Below are positions 41,601 through 50,277 of a stretch of DNA of 64,000 bases, piece after piece. The notes beneath the pieces were generated by a model that was given only the letters and a program-made list of their open reading frames with translations, did not search any database and was not told where the DNA came from. Every line of letters begins with the position of its first letter. Within the stretch, counting starts at the first letter, position 1. The position numbers were made by a program, and so were the translations under genes. Origin of the DNA: Bacteroidaceae bacterium (GTDB lineage Bacteria; Bacteroidota; Bacteroidia; Bacteroidales; Bacteroidaceae); contig JAGCPD010000009.1 of assembly GCA_017645305.1 (NCBI GenBank), positions 62,001 through 126,000 on the forward strand. Reading direction: 5' to 3'.

Positions 41601-42572
41601 TTAGTCTTCCCAACCTAATGCGCTGGCACCAAGAACGGCAGCGTTGGCGTTCATGAGACCAGAAACCAAGAACTTAGCCTTGCCCTTGAAGATCTTCAGT
41701 ACGGCATTGTCATAAGCTTCCTTGATGGGATTCATAATCAGGTCGCCAGCCTTGCAGAGACCGCCGAAGAAGATGAATGCCTCGGGACTGGAGAAGGCTG
41801 CGAAATCGGCACAAGCCTCGCCCAGCATCTTGCCTGTGAACTGGAAAATCTCGTTTGCAACCTCGTCGCCCTTGCTGGCAGCGATACTTACGTCCAGAGA
41901 CTCAATCTCCTCGAGGGGCTTCTCGCGCAGGAGGGATGGACGGTCAGTAGTGCTCAGAATCTCGCGTGCTGTACGTGCAACACCTGTGGCAGAGCAGTAT
42001 GCTTCTAAGCAGCCGGAACGGCCACAACCGCAGGGACGGCCGTTAGCTGTGCGGTCCATGATAACATGACCCAGCTCGCCGGCAAAACCATCGCTTCCAT
42101 ATACCAGCTGGCCGTTGATAACGATACCGCTACCAACACCGGTACCCAGGGTGATGACGATGAAGTTCTTCATTCCGCGTGCTGCACCGTATGCCATCTC
42201 GCCCATAGCAGCAGCATTGGCATCGTTAGTCAGCTTAACGGGAATGCCCGTCTTTTCCTTAAACATATCTGCCAGGGGTACAACGCCGTTATGAGCCCAG
42301 GGAAGATTGGGGGCAAACTCGATGGTACCATTGTAGTAGTTACCGTTGGGAGCACCGATACCAATACCCTGAACCTGATCTGCGCCGCCAATCTGGGCAA
42401 GCAAAGGCTTCAGGCACTCTACACCGGCCTCTACGAACTCTTCGGCAGTCTTGTACTGCTGGGTCTTGATAGAATTCTCGCCTACTACTTCTCCACGGGC
42501 GTTAACTACGCCGAATACGGTGTTTGTGCCACCCAGGTCAACACCAATCACATAAGGTTTTACTTTGTCCAT
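41601..42572 (-). CDS. ROK-family glucokinase
   Basis: 323 residues. ATP site VIGVDLGGTNTVFGVV, a GIGAPN segment, the catalytic Asp in LTNDANAAAMGE, the phosphate-binding LGTGVGSGIVINGQL, and the ROK zinc-binding motif with CGCGRSGCLEAYCS. It phosphorylates glucose or a related hexose on entry to glycolysis. Monocistronic by position; a heptad/octad repeat (gtttatga units, 42578-42620) is directly upstream. Confidence 0.93.
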   Translation of the reverse strand: MDKVKPYVIGVDLGGTNTVFGVVNARGEVVGENSIKTQQYKTAEEFVEAGVECLKPLLAQIGGADQVQGIGIGAPNGNYYNGTIEFAPNLPWAHNGVVPLADMFKEKTGIPVKLTNDANAAAMGEMAYGAARGMKNFIVITLGTGVGSGIVINGQLVYGSDGFAGELGHVIMDRTANGRPCGCGRSGCLEAYCSATGVARTAREILSTTDRPSLLREKPLEEIESLDVSIAASKGDEVANEIFQFTGKMLGEACADFAAFSSPEAFIFFGGLCKAGDLIMNPIKEAYDNAVLKIFKGKAKFLVSGLMNANAAVLGASALGWED

Positions 42573-42712
42573 AAAGTTGTGAGTTTATGAGTTTATAAGT
42601 TTGTTGAGTTTTTAAGTTTAGGACAAAGGTATGCATTTTCTGCCGAGAAACACAATTTTTACGTCGAAAATCTATGAAAAGTCAATAAAATGTGCGAAAT
42701 TTGCAGCGTTAT

Positions 42713-43366
42713 ATGATGTTCATACATTCTGTAGATGTTATAGACCTGATGCTGAGGGGTCTTGTAATCGGGATTATTGCAAGTGCTCCGATGGGTCCGG
42801 TGGGTATTCTGGTTGTACAGCGTACCCTGAAGAAGGGCCGTCTGTATGGGTTTGCAACCGGTGTCGGTGCCGCCGTCAGTGATATAGTATATGCTATCGT
42901 AACGGGTTTGGGCATGGGACTGGTGCTGGATTTCATAGAGAAGCCTTCCACCATGCTTTATCTGCGTCTGGGCGGCAGCGTAATGCTTTTCCTGTTCGGA
43001 CTTTGGATGTTCAAGTCGAAACCCACGGCTCCGCACACACCGAGCGGCAAACTGGGCTCGTTTACACATAACGGGTTTACGGGTTTCCTGCTAACGCTCA
43101 GCAATCCCCTGATAGTGTTCCTTTTTGTGGCGCTTTTTGCCCGCTTTAACTTTGTGGTTCCCAATCATCTGTGGGAGCAGACGCTGGGCTATGCCGCCAT
43201 CTTTGGCGGTTCCCTGTTATGGTGGGCTTGCCTGACAAGTGCCTTGAGAACCATGAAGGCACGTCTGCAGATGGAGTCGATAAATATCTTCAACCGCCTT
43301 CTGGGTACGTTGGTTATGGCTGTCTCGGGCATAGGGTTCATTTTGACTGTTATGGGTAAATTATGA
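42713..43366 (+). CDS. LysE/RhtB-family exporter
   Basis: About 217 residues with six hydrophobic segments and the family's N-terminal signature GIIASAPMGPVGILVVQRTLKKGRLYGFATGVGAAVSDIVYA. Members export amino acids or other small molecules; the substrate is unknown. The start is uncertain: ATG at 42713 is used, 42692 lies too close to a promoter-like TTTGC, and ATG at 42749 (MLRGLVIG) would match the family's usual start best. Its stop overlaps the ATG of the DUF4924 gene (ATGA). Confidence 0.85.
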   Translation: MMFIHSVDVIDLMLRGLVIGIIASAPMGPVGILVVQRTLKKGRLYGFATGVGAAVSDIVYAIVTGLGMGLVLDFIEKPSTMLYLRLGGSVMLFLFGLWMFKSKPTAPHTPSGKLGSFTHNGFTGFLLTLSNPLIVFLFVALFARFNFVVPNHLWEQTLGYAAIFGGSLLWWACLTSALRTMKARLQMESINIFNRLLGTLVMAVSGIGFILTVMGKL

Positions 43367-43896
43367 TAGTAGCAGAGAAACTCAGGAAGCAGAATATCTC
43401 GGCTTACATAATATATATGTTCCAGGTGGAGGATATCATCCGTGCCTACGGGCTGGATGTGGAACGTATCTGCAACGAGTACCTGCCCCGTTTCCAATAC
43501 ACAGAGGAGCAGATAGCCGCCCAGCGCGACTGGTATGCGGGCCTGATAAGGATGATGCAGGAGGAAGGAGTGCAGGAGAGCGGACACGTACAGGTGGTTA
43601 AGAATACGTTGCTGTTGATGGCCGACAGACACCAGGAGCTTTTGGCCGACCCCAAGCAGCCTTTCTATAGCGCCGCCTATTACAAGTCTTTGCCTTACAT
43701 TGTGGAGCTGAGGAGCCGTGGTATGGGAAAGGAGAAGAACGAGATAGAAAACTGTGTGGATGCCATATACGGTGCCACCGTGCTGAAGATGCAGGGGCGC
43801 GAGCTTTCCGAGCAGACCAAACAGGCGCTGCAGCCTATCAGCCGCCTGCTGGAGATGCTGAGCCAGCTGTATAGTGGTTTAGACTTTAGGCGTTAG
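43363..43896 (+). CDS. DUF4924 family protein
   Basis: 177 residues starting MIVAEKLRKQNISAYIIYMFQVEDIIRAYGLD, with FQYTEEQIAAQRDWYAGLIRMMQEEGVQESGHVQ and a helical C-terminal half; this is the Bacteroidetes-specific DUF4924 as I know it, function unknown. It overlaps the LysE-type gene by 4 bases. The last residues (LDFRR) and the stop codon TAG are encoded by the TTTAGAC-type heptad array that starts at about 43879, so the natural end of the protein may have been a few residues different before the array was gained. Confidence 0.85.
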   Translation: MIVAEKLRKQNISAYIIYMFQVEDIIRAYGLDVERICNEYLPRFQYTEEQIAAQRDWYAGLIRMMQEEGVQESGHVQVVKNTLLLMADRHQELLADPKQPFYSAAYYKSLPYIVELRSRGMGKEKNEIENCVDAIYGATVLKMQGRELSEQTKQALQPISRLLEMLSQLYSGLDFRR

Positions 43897-43930
43897 GCTT
43901 TAGACTTTAGTAACGAGAACGAAAACCAAA
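43876..43930. repeat. Heptad array (TTTAGAC/GTTAGGC) and GAAAACC units after the DUF4924 gene
   Basis: tttagac, tttaggc, gttaggc, tttagac, tttagta, then acgagaacgaaaaccaaaa. It supplies the stop codon of the upstream gene. Confidence 0.75.
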
Positions 43931-44004
43931 ACCGGCGGCTCATCGAAATATCGTAATAACGTAATAACGAAATAACGACATAACTAAAAAAAGGCCGCCG
44001 ACGA
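43931..44004. repeat. 74-base element with GC arms, copy 1 (left of prfC)
   Basis: Arms CGGCGGC and GCCGCCG enclose five eight-base units (CGAAATAT, CGTAATAA, CGTAATAA, CGAAATAA, CGACATAA) and a short A-run. Copy 2 at 45761-45834 has the same orientation and differs at one base. Confidence 0.9.
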
Positions 44005-44075
44005 AGACGGAAAAGGGTTAGCGGTTTAGACTTTAGGCTTTAGACTTTAGGCGTTAGACTTTAGTAACGAGAACG
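44005..44075. repeat. GCTAACC- and TTTAGAC-type heptads upstream of prfC
   Basis: ggttagc followed by about six tttagac/tttaggc/gttagac units, ending 26 bases before the prfC ATG. Confidence 0.7.
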
Positions 44076-44101
44076 ATGTGGCAATTATACAAATAAGATA
44101 A

Positions 44102-45703
44102 ATGAACGCAGAAATAGAAAGAAGAAGAACGTTTGCCATTATCTCGCATCCTGATGCGGGTAAGACAACCCTTACCGAGAAGCTGTTGCTCTTTGGAGGA
44201 CAGATTCAGGTGGCAGGCGCGGTAAAAAGCAATAAAATCAAGAAAACGGCTACCAGTGACTGGATGGAGATAGAGAAACAGCGTGGTATCTCTGTTACAA
44301 CCAGCGTGATGGAGTTCGACTACGAGGGATATAAGGTTAATATCCTGGACACCCCGGGTCACCAGGACTTTGCCGAGGATACCTTCCGCACCCTGACGGC
44401 TGTTGACAGCGCTATCATCGTGGTGGATGGGGCAAAGGGTGTTGAGGCGCAGACACGTAAGCTGATGACGGTCTGCCGTATGCGCAAGACTCCGGTTATC
44501 ATCTTTGTAAACAAGATGGACCGCGAGGGAAAGGACCCCTTCGACCTGCTGGACGAGCTGGAGGAGGAACTGAAGATTAAGGTGCGTCCGCTAAGCTGGC
44601 CCATCAATCAGGGTATGCGTTTCAAGGGCGTGTATAATATCTATGAGCAGAACCTGAACCTGTTCACGCCCAACAAGCAGAAAGTGACTGAAAAGTTCAG
44701 CGTGGAGCTCGATTCTGTCGAGCTTGACAACGCTGTGGGCGAGGATGATGCCGCAAAGCTGCGTGAGGACCTGGAGATGATAGAGGGCGTCTATCCAACC
44801 GTAGAGGAGGTGATTGGCGTTTCTGAAAACGGTACGTCGGCTTATCTGGATGCCGAGGTGGCTCCCGTATTCTTCGGCTCTGCCCTTAACAACTTCGGCG
44901 TTCAGGAATTGCTGGACTGCTTTGTGAAGATTGCTCCCTATCCGCGTCCCACAACGGCCGAAGAGCGTGAGGTGAAGCCTGAGGAGGGCAAATTCACCGG
45001 CTTTATCTTCAAGATTACGGCAAACATAGACCCCAACCATCGCAGTTGTATTGCCTTCTGCAAGGTATGCTCGGGCAAGTTCGTACGTAACGCTCCGTAT
45101 CTGCATGTCAGAAACGGCAAGACGGTGCGATTCAGCAGCCCTACCCAGTTTATGGCACAGCGCAAGGAGACCATCGACGAGGCGTGGCCTGGAGACATCG
45201 TGGGTTTGCCGGACAACGGCATCTTTAAGATTGGCGATACGCTGACAGAGGGTGAGCAGCTGCATTTCCGCGGACTGCCTTCATTCTCGCCTGAAATGTT
45301 CAAGTACATAGAGAATGCCGACCCCATGAAGACCAAGCAGTTGGAGAAAGGTATCAGCCAGCTGATGGACGAGGGTGTGGCACAGCTCTTTGTCAATCAG
45401 TACAACAACCGCAAGATTATAGGTACGGTGGGGCAGTTGCAGTTCGAGGTTATACAATACCGCCTGGAGAACGAATACAATGCCAAGTGCCGATGGGAGC
45501 CCGTGAGCCTGTACAAGGCTTGCTGGATAGAGTGCGAACCGGGCTACGAGGCTGAGTTGGAGCAGTTCAAGAAGCGCAAGTACCAGTATCTGGCCAAAGA
45601 CCGTGAGGGCAGGGATGTGTTCCTGGCTGACAGCGGTTACGTGCTTAGTATGGCTCAGCAGGATTTTAAACATATAAAGTTCCATTTTACCAGTGAGTTT
45701 TAA
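44102..45703 (+). CDS. prfC: Peptide chain release factor 3
   Basis: 533 residues, full length. GTPase motifs: [15 protein letters not shown] (P-loop), [11 protein letters not shown] (switch), [21 protein letters not shown]; then domains II and III with [19 protein letters not shown]3 recycles RF1 and RF2 after peptide release. The gene is flanked on both sides by the same 74-base element and by heptad arrays, so it could be duplicated or lost by recombination between direct repeats about 1.8 kb apart. Confidence 0.97.
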   Translation: MNAEIERRRTFAIISHPDAGKTTLTEKLLLFGGQIQVAGAVKSNKIKKTATSDWMEIEKQRGISVTTSVMEFDYEGYKVNILDTPGHQDFAEDTFRTLTAVDSAIIVVDGAKGVEAQTRKLMTVCRMRKTPVIIFVNKMDREGKDPFDLLDELEEELKIKVRPLSWPINQGMRFKGVYNIYEQNLNLFTPNKQKVTEKFSVELDSVELDNAVGEDDAAKLREDLEMIEGVYPTVEEVIGVSENGTSAYLDAEVAPVFFGSALNNFGVQELLDCFVKIAPYPRPTTAEEREVKPEEGKFTGFIFKITANIDPNHRSCIAFCKVCSGKFVRNAPYLHVRNGKTVRFSSPTQFMAQRKETIDEAWPGDIVGLPDNGIFKIGDTLTEGEQLHFRGLPSFSPEMFKYIENADPMKTKQLEKGISQLMDEGVAQLFVNQYNNRKIIGTVGQLQFEVIQYRLENEYNAKCRWEPVSLYKACWIECEPGYEAELEQFKKRKYQYLAKDREGRDVFLADSGYVLSMAQQDFKHIKFHFTSEF

Positions 45704-45760
45704 CGAAAACGGGTTAGCGGTTAGTGGTTAGCGGTTAGCGAGGGAAAAACGAAAACGAAA
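45704..45760. repeat. GCTAACC-type heptads and GAAAAC units after prfC
   Basis: Starts at the prfC stop codon: cgaaaacg, then ggttagc, ggttagt, ggttagc, ggttagc, then aaaacgaaaacgaaaacc. Confidence 0.75.
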
Positions 45761-45834
45761 ACCGGCGGCTCATCGAAATATCGTAATAACGTAATAACGA
45801 AATAACGACATAACAAAAAAAAGGCCGCCGACGA
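45761..45834. repeat. 74-base element with GC arms, copy 2 (right of prfC)
   Basis: Same sequence and orientation as 43931-44004 except taacaaaaaa in place of taactaaaaa. Confidence 0.9.
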
Positions 45835-45930
45835 GAACGAAAACGAAGACGAAAACGAAGACGAAAACGAAAACTATTTTGGAAGGGTTAGCGGTTAATT
45901 GTTAATTATTAATTGTTAATTGTTAATTAT
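45835..45930. repeat. GAAAAC hexamers and AATTGTT heptads up to the tsaC start
   Basis: Alternating gaaaac/gaagac units, a ggttagc unit, then aattgtt/aattatt units running into the tsaC ATG at 45929. Confidence 0.7.
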
Positions 45931-46498
45931 GAACTGTGAAATTGACATAAAGAATGCTGTGGATGTGCTGCGTAAGGGTGGCGTTATCCTTTATCCTACA
46001 GACACTATCTGGGGTATAGGCTGCGATGCCACCAATCCGGATGCCGTGCGTCGTGTCTATGAGATAAAGAAGCGCGAGGACAGCAAGGCACTCATCTGTC
46101 TGGTAGATAGTGCCAACCGTATGCAGCGCTATTTCCGTAACGTCCCTGATGTGGCGTGGGACTTGGTGGATTATGCAACCACGCCCCTGACGCTGATTCT
46201 GGACGATGCCGTAAACATAGCTCCCAACCTGTTGGCCGAGGACGGCAGCCTGGGAATAAGGGTAACGCACGAGGAGTTCAGCCGCCAGATTTGCTACAGG
46301 TTCCAGAAGGCTATTGTCAGTACCAGTGCCAATGTGAGCGGAGAGCCTTCACCACAGAACTTCTACGAGGTTTCTGACGAGATAAAGAATCAGGTGGATT
46401 ATATTGTCAATTTCCGCAGGGGAGAAAAGACTAAGGCTCAGCCGAGCAGAATAGTAAAACTGACAAAGAACGGCGAGGTTAAGGTAATAAGAGGATAG
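45929..46498 (+). CDS. tsaC: Threonylcarbamoyl-AMP synthase (YrdC/Sua5 domain)
   Basis: 189 residues. YrdC-fold landmarks GGVILYPTDTIWGIGCDA, SKALICLVDS, TTPLTLILDDA, GSLGIRVTHEEFSRQI and the Ser-rich STSANVSGEPSPQNF. It makes the intermediate for t6A37 in ANN-decoding tRNAs. The ATG at 45929 is taken; a TTG nine bases upstream is part of the heptad repeat. The ClC gene follows 2 bases after the stop. Confidence 0.94.
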   Translation: MNCEIDIKNAVDVLRKGGVILYPTDTIWGIGCDATNPDAVRRVYEIKKREDSKALICLVDSANRMQRYFRNVPDVAWDLVDYATTPLTLILDDAVNIAPNLLAEDGSLGIRVTHEEFSRQICYRFQKAIVSTSANVSGEPSPQNFYEVSDEIKNQVDYIVNFRRGEKTKAQPSRIVKLTKNGEVKVIRG

Positions 46499-46500
46499 GA

Positions 46501-48291
46501 ATGGGAAAGAAAGGCAGAGATACTATGGCTTATGTACTGCGCTGGCGTCGCAGACATCTGAACGACAATCGGTTTATGCTTGTTGTCAGTTTCTTCGTAG
46601 GTATCTTTACTGCCTGTGCAGGACTGCTTCTGAAGTGGCTTATCTCGCAGATAGAGCATCTGCTGACCCAGAGCTTCGTTGCATCAACAGCCAACTGGCT
46701 TTATCTGGTGTATCCTATTATAGGTATATGGCTTACAATGCTCTTTATCCGTTATGTGGTTCGTGACGACATCAGTCACGGAGTAACCAAGATTCTCTTT
46801 GCCATTGCGCGAAAACAGAGTCAGATAAAGGAGCATAATACATGGTCGTCAGTTGTGGCCAGTGCCATAACCATCGGCTTTGGAGGCAGTGTGGGAGCCG
46901 AGGCCCCCATAGTGCTTACCGGTAGTGCCATAGGCAGCTCCCTGGGCCGTATATTCCGTTTGAGCAGTAAGCAGATGATGCTGCTTGTAGGCTGCGGAGC
47001 GGCAGGCGCTGTAGCGGGTATCTTCAAGGCACCCATAGCCGGACTTGTGTTTGTGCTGGAGGTGCTGATGATAGACCTTACGATGACCAGCCTTCTTCCT
47101 TTGCTGGTGAGCTGTGTAACGGCAGCGGCCCTTACCTTTGCGGTATCCGGGATAAATCCCATCTTTGAGTTCCATCTTCAGGATGCTTTCGTGGTTGAAA
47201 GGCTTCCGGCTTATGTGGCGTTGGGAGGGGTGTGCGGATTGGTTGCACTCTACTTCACAAGAACGATGAACATGCTGGAAGGCGTGTTCCGCAAACTGCA
47301 GAACAGGTATCAGAAGCTGGCGCTGGGAGCCGTAATACTGAGTCTGCTGATTTATCTGTTCCCCTCGTTGTACGGCGAGGGTTACGACCTTATCTCGCTG
47401 CTGCTGAACGGAACAGGCGAGGCCGACTGGAATACGGCAATGAACCGTTCTCTGTTCTATGGCAGTGATTATCTGCTGGTTTACCTTTTCCTGATAATCG
47501 TCTTTAAGGTATTTGCTTCTACGGCCACCAACGGCGGCGGAGGCTGTGGCGGTATCTTTGCTCCCAGCCTGTTCCTCGGTTGTGTCTGCGGCTTTGTCTT
47601 CTGCCGTATGTGGAATATATACGATGTGCTGGGCTTGCAGATTCCGGAACGCAACTTTGCCATGTTGGGAATGTGCGGACTTATGAGCGGCGTTATGCAC
47701 GCACCGCTTACGGGTATCTTCCTGATTGCCGAGCTGACAGGCGGCTACCAGCTTTTCATGCCCTTGATGGTGGTGTCTGTGATGGCTTACCTGACCATAA
47801 AAGCCTTTGAGCCTCATAGCATCTATGCAATGCGTCTGGCACAGCGAGGCGACTTGCTTACGCATCATACAGACAAGTCAATCCTTACGCTTATGAGTAT
47901 GGACAGCGTTATTCAGCATTACGAGAACGTTCTGTATCCCGATATGACGCTGGGCGATGTTGCCATTCAGGTGAGCAACAGCAAGAACCACGTGTTCCCT
48001 GTTGTGAACAGGCAGATGCAGTTTGTGGCAGCAGTCTATCTGGATGATATCCGCCACCTTATTTTCCGCTCCGAGCTGTACCGTCAGTTTACGGTGGCTC
48101 AATTGATGAACAAGCCGGAGGCTATCCTTAAGGTTAACGATTCTATGGATGTCGTTGTCTCGACGTTCGACCGTACCCACGCCTGGACCCTTCCCGTCGT
48201 TGATGATGATGGCGTTTTTGTGGGCTTTATCCGTAAGAGTTCTGTGCTTACGGTTTATCGCCAGTTGCTGGCCGACCTTTCTACAGATTAA
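46501..48291 (+). CDS. ClC-family chloride channel or antiporter with CBS domains
   Basis: 596 residues. The transport core (about 20-440) shows GGSVGAEAPIVLTGSAIGS, where the Glu corresponds to the gating glutamate of the usual GREGP, and GGGCGGIFAPSLFLG for the GxFxP filter; the GSGIP filter is replaced by DISHGVTK. Two CBS-like repeats (about 455-590) end the protein and could sense nucleotides. Co-transcribed with tsaC by spacing. Whether it is a channel or a Cl-/H+ exchanger cannot be read with certainty. Its end overlaps the convergent comEC-like gene by 11 bases. Confidence 0.92.
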   Translation: MGKKGRDTMAYVLRWRRRHLNDNRFMLVVSFFVGIFTACAGLLLKWLISQIEHLLTQSFVASTANWLYLVYPIIGIWLTMLFIRYVVRDDISHGVTKILFAIARKQSQIKEHNTWSSVVASAITIGFGGSVGAEAPIVLTGSAIGSSLGRIFRLSSKQMMLLVGCGAAGAVAGIFKAPIAGLVFVLEVLMIDLTMTSLLPLLVSCVTAAALTFAVSGINPIFEFHLQDAFVVERLPAYVALGGVCGLVALYFTRTMNMLEGVFRKLQNRYQKLALGAVILSLLIYLFPSLYGEGYDLISLLLNGTGEADWNTAMNRSLFYGSDYLLVYLFLIIVFKVFASTATNGGGGCGGIFAPSLFLGCVCGFVFCRMWNIYDVLGLQIPERNFAMLGMCGLMSGVMHAPLTGIFLIAELTGGYQLFMPLMVVSVMAYLTIKAFEPHSIYAMRLAQRGDLLTHHTDKSILTLMSMDSVIQHYENVLYPDMTLGDVAIQVSNSKNHVFPVVNRQMQFVAAVYLDDIRHLIFRSELYRQFTVAQLMNKPEAILKVNDSMDVVVSTFDRTHAWTLPVVDDDGVFVGFIRKSSVLTVYRQLLADLSTD

Positions 48292-49429
48292 AATCCTCCC
48301 GTCCCCATTTGATGTGGCTTCTGGCAATGATGCACAGCAGTAGCATATAGACCAGGCAAACCTGCCACCAGCTGGGATACAGGTCTGTTATGGTGGCGTA
48401 CGGAATGCCGGCTGCCGTTTTCACAATTCCGTTTTGTAGCGTAATGGCTGTGTTCAGCAACCATGTGAGGCATCCTACGGGAGCCAGCAGTACCATCAGT
48501 CCCAAATAGATAATCACGGTGGTAAGCGGGATTAATATTGTACTGACAAGGGCTCCTGCCAACGGAAGGGTGTGGAAGTAAAAGATGCTCAGCGGTGCTG
48601 TCCCTAATTGGGCGACAACCGACAACAGCAGCATTTCCGCGATTATATTCTGTAGCCCCAAAGCCCTCTTTAGGGGCTGGTATAAGGCAATAATGAAAAA
48701 CACTGCCAAGAAAGAGAGCTGGAAGCCGATGCCGAATAGGGCGCTGGGACTGAACAGTAGTATGGCTAAGGCACTCAGCGCCAGTATGTGCAGGGGAGGG
48801 GTGTCGTTTTGTGCCAGGGTGGCAATGGTGGCAAAAGAGAACATGATGGTGGCCCTTACCAGCGATATGGGCATTCCCGCTACAAAGGCATAGCCCCAGA
48901 TTGTAAGCAGAATGGGTGGCAGCCAAAACCATTTCCATTCGCTAAAACGGATACGCCTGACAAAGAATATGTATAATAATCCGTATATGATGCCTAAGTG
49001 CATTCCGCTAAGGGCCAGCAGATGCGAGACACCTGCCTGTGCATAGCTCCTGCGTGTTTCTTTGTCAAGTTCCGTTTTATTGCCCAGGAGCAAAGCTGAG
49101 CTTAAGGACAGGGCCTCGTCGCCCAGCCCGGCTTTGTGCAACCGTTCTGTCAGCAATTGCTGCTGCTCCTGTGCTTTCTCGCAGACAGTGTTGTAAAGTG
49201 GGTTTTCGGGCGGCATCTCCTTCTCCATCCCTATGCGTGCCATTCCCAATGTTATCCAGAACAGAAAGAGCAAGGCATCAGCTGCGTATGTTTTTTTCCT
49301 TAGCAGCATACCGGCCGTCAGTAAGGCAACGGAAGCACATAAAAAGTAAATGCCGGGGAGCGGGTTCCCCAGCATAATACCTATTATATATAAAAGCGTA
49401 GCCCATATCAGGGGCTGTCTTATAATCAT
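48281..49429 (-). CDS. ComEC/Rec2-type membrane protein, competence domain only
   Basis: 382 residues, about half of a typical ComEC. The competence domain is recognised by LSSALLLGNKTELDKETRRSYAQAGVSHLLALSGMHLGIIYGLL and several further spans. The C-terminal metallo-beta-lactamase domain is absent. ComEC forms the inner-membrane channel for single-stranded DNA uptake; short forms like this exist in Bacteroidetes and their competence role is unclear. Its ATG overlaps the rpe stop by 4 bases. Confidence 0.9.
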   Translation of the reverse strand: MIIRQPLIWATLLYIIGIMLGNPLPGIYFLCASVALLTAGMLLRKKTYAADALLFLFWITLGMARIGMEKEMPPENPLYNTVCEKAQEQQQLLTERLHKAGLGDEALSLSSALLLGNKTELDKETRRSYAQAGVSHLLALSGMHLGIIYGLLYIFFVRRIRFSEWKWFWLPPILLTIWGYAFVAGMPISLVRATIMFSFATIATLAQNDTPPLHILALSALAILLFSPSALFGIGFQLSFLAVFFIIALYQPLKRALGLQNIIAEMLLLSVVAQLGTAPLSIFYFHTLPLAGALVSTILIPLTTVIIYLGLMVLLAPVGCLTWLLNTAITLQNGIVKTAAGIPYATITDLYPSWWQVCLVYMLLLCIIARSHIKWGREDFNL

Positions 49430-50070
49430 AAGGCGCTTAACTGTGCGCAGGCTTCTGACGGGTTGGGGGCCTTGAAGATATAGTTTCCGGCTACCAGCAC
49501 GTCGGCACCGGCTTCTTTCAGCAGTTTGCCCGTTTGGGTGTTGACACCGCCGTCAATCTCTATCAGGGCTTTGCTTCCCGTCTCGTTTATCAGCTTACGC
49601 AGTTCTTTTACCTTTGTTGTCGTATGTGGTATGAACTTCTGGCCGCCGAAGCCAGGGTTCACACTCATCAGCAGTACCAAGTCAACATCTTCTATGATAT
49701 CCTGCAGCACACTAACCGGTGTGGCAGGGTTCAGTGTTACGCCTGCCTTCATGCCAGCCTCATGAATCTGGCCTATCACACGATGAAGATGGGTACATGC
49801 CTCGTAGTGAACGTTCATAATATAGGCTCCCAGGTCTTTCACCTCCTGTACAAATTTCTCAGGCCGGACAATCATCAGGTGAACGTCCAGCGGTTTCTTG
49901 CACAGCTTGGCAACATGTTTCAGGACGGGGAAGCCAAAAGAGATGTTGGGGACGAAAACGCCGTCCATAACATCCAGATGCAACCAGTCTGCAGAACTTT
50001 GGTTGAGCCATTCCATTTCGCCTTTCAGGTCGGCAAAATCAGCCGCTAACAGCGAGGGAGACACTATCAT
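49426..50070 (-). CDS. rpe: Ribulose-phosphate 3-epimerase
   Basis: 214 residues, a TIM barrel converting ribulose-5-phosphate and xylulose-5-phosphate. Motifs: PSLLAADFADL, DWLHLDVMDGVFVPNISFG (metal His and Asp), DVHLMI, NPGFGGQKFIP, EIDGGVN and DVLVAGNYIF. Full length. It is the first gene before comEC with a 4-base overlap. Confidence 0.97.
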   Translation of the reverse strand: MIVSPSLLAADFADLKGEMEWLNQSSADWLHLDVMDGVFVPNISFGFPVLKHVAKLCKKPLDVHLMIVRPEKFVQEVKDLGAYIMNVHYEACTHLHRVIGQIHEAGMKAGVTLNPATPVSVLQDIIEDVDLVLLMSVNPGFGGQKFIPHTTTKVKELRKLINETGSKALIEIDGGVNTQTGKLLKEAGADVLVAGNYIFKAPNPSEACAQLSAL

Positions 50071-50277
50071 GCTAATAGAGCTTTATGCAAGTTAGGAACT
50101 GGGGACGGTAAGTGCGCGCAAATTGGCGAATGCGTGCTAAGACTGCAGTGCTTGGTTGAAAATAAGGAAGAGGTAAAGCTTGTTCCATAGGCACGAATCG
50201 GAAAGTTTATATTTGCTTGGTATCTTTACAAATAAAACGTTCCGATTCGGTAAAATATTGTGCTAATGGCATTATTT

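Noticed and set aside
43931-45834. Composite transposon around prfC
   Set aside because: The flanking 74-base elements hold no transposase, and no target-site duplication can be shown; kept as direct repeats only.
45704-45930. CRISPR-like array
   Set aside because: The repeated units are 6-8 bases and contiguous; there are no spacers of constant length and no cas genes.
46849-47868. Minus-strand frame of 339 codons opposite the ClC gene
   Set aside because: His/Gln-rich shadow of the transporter gene with no recognisable features.
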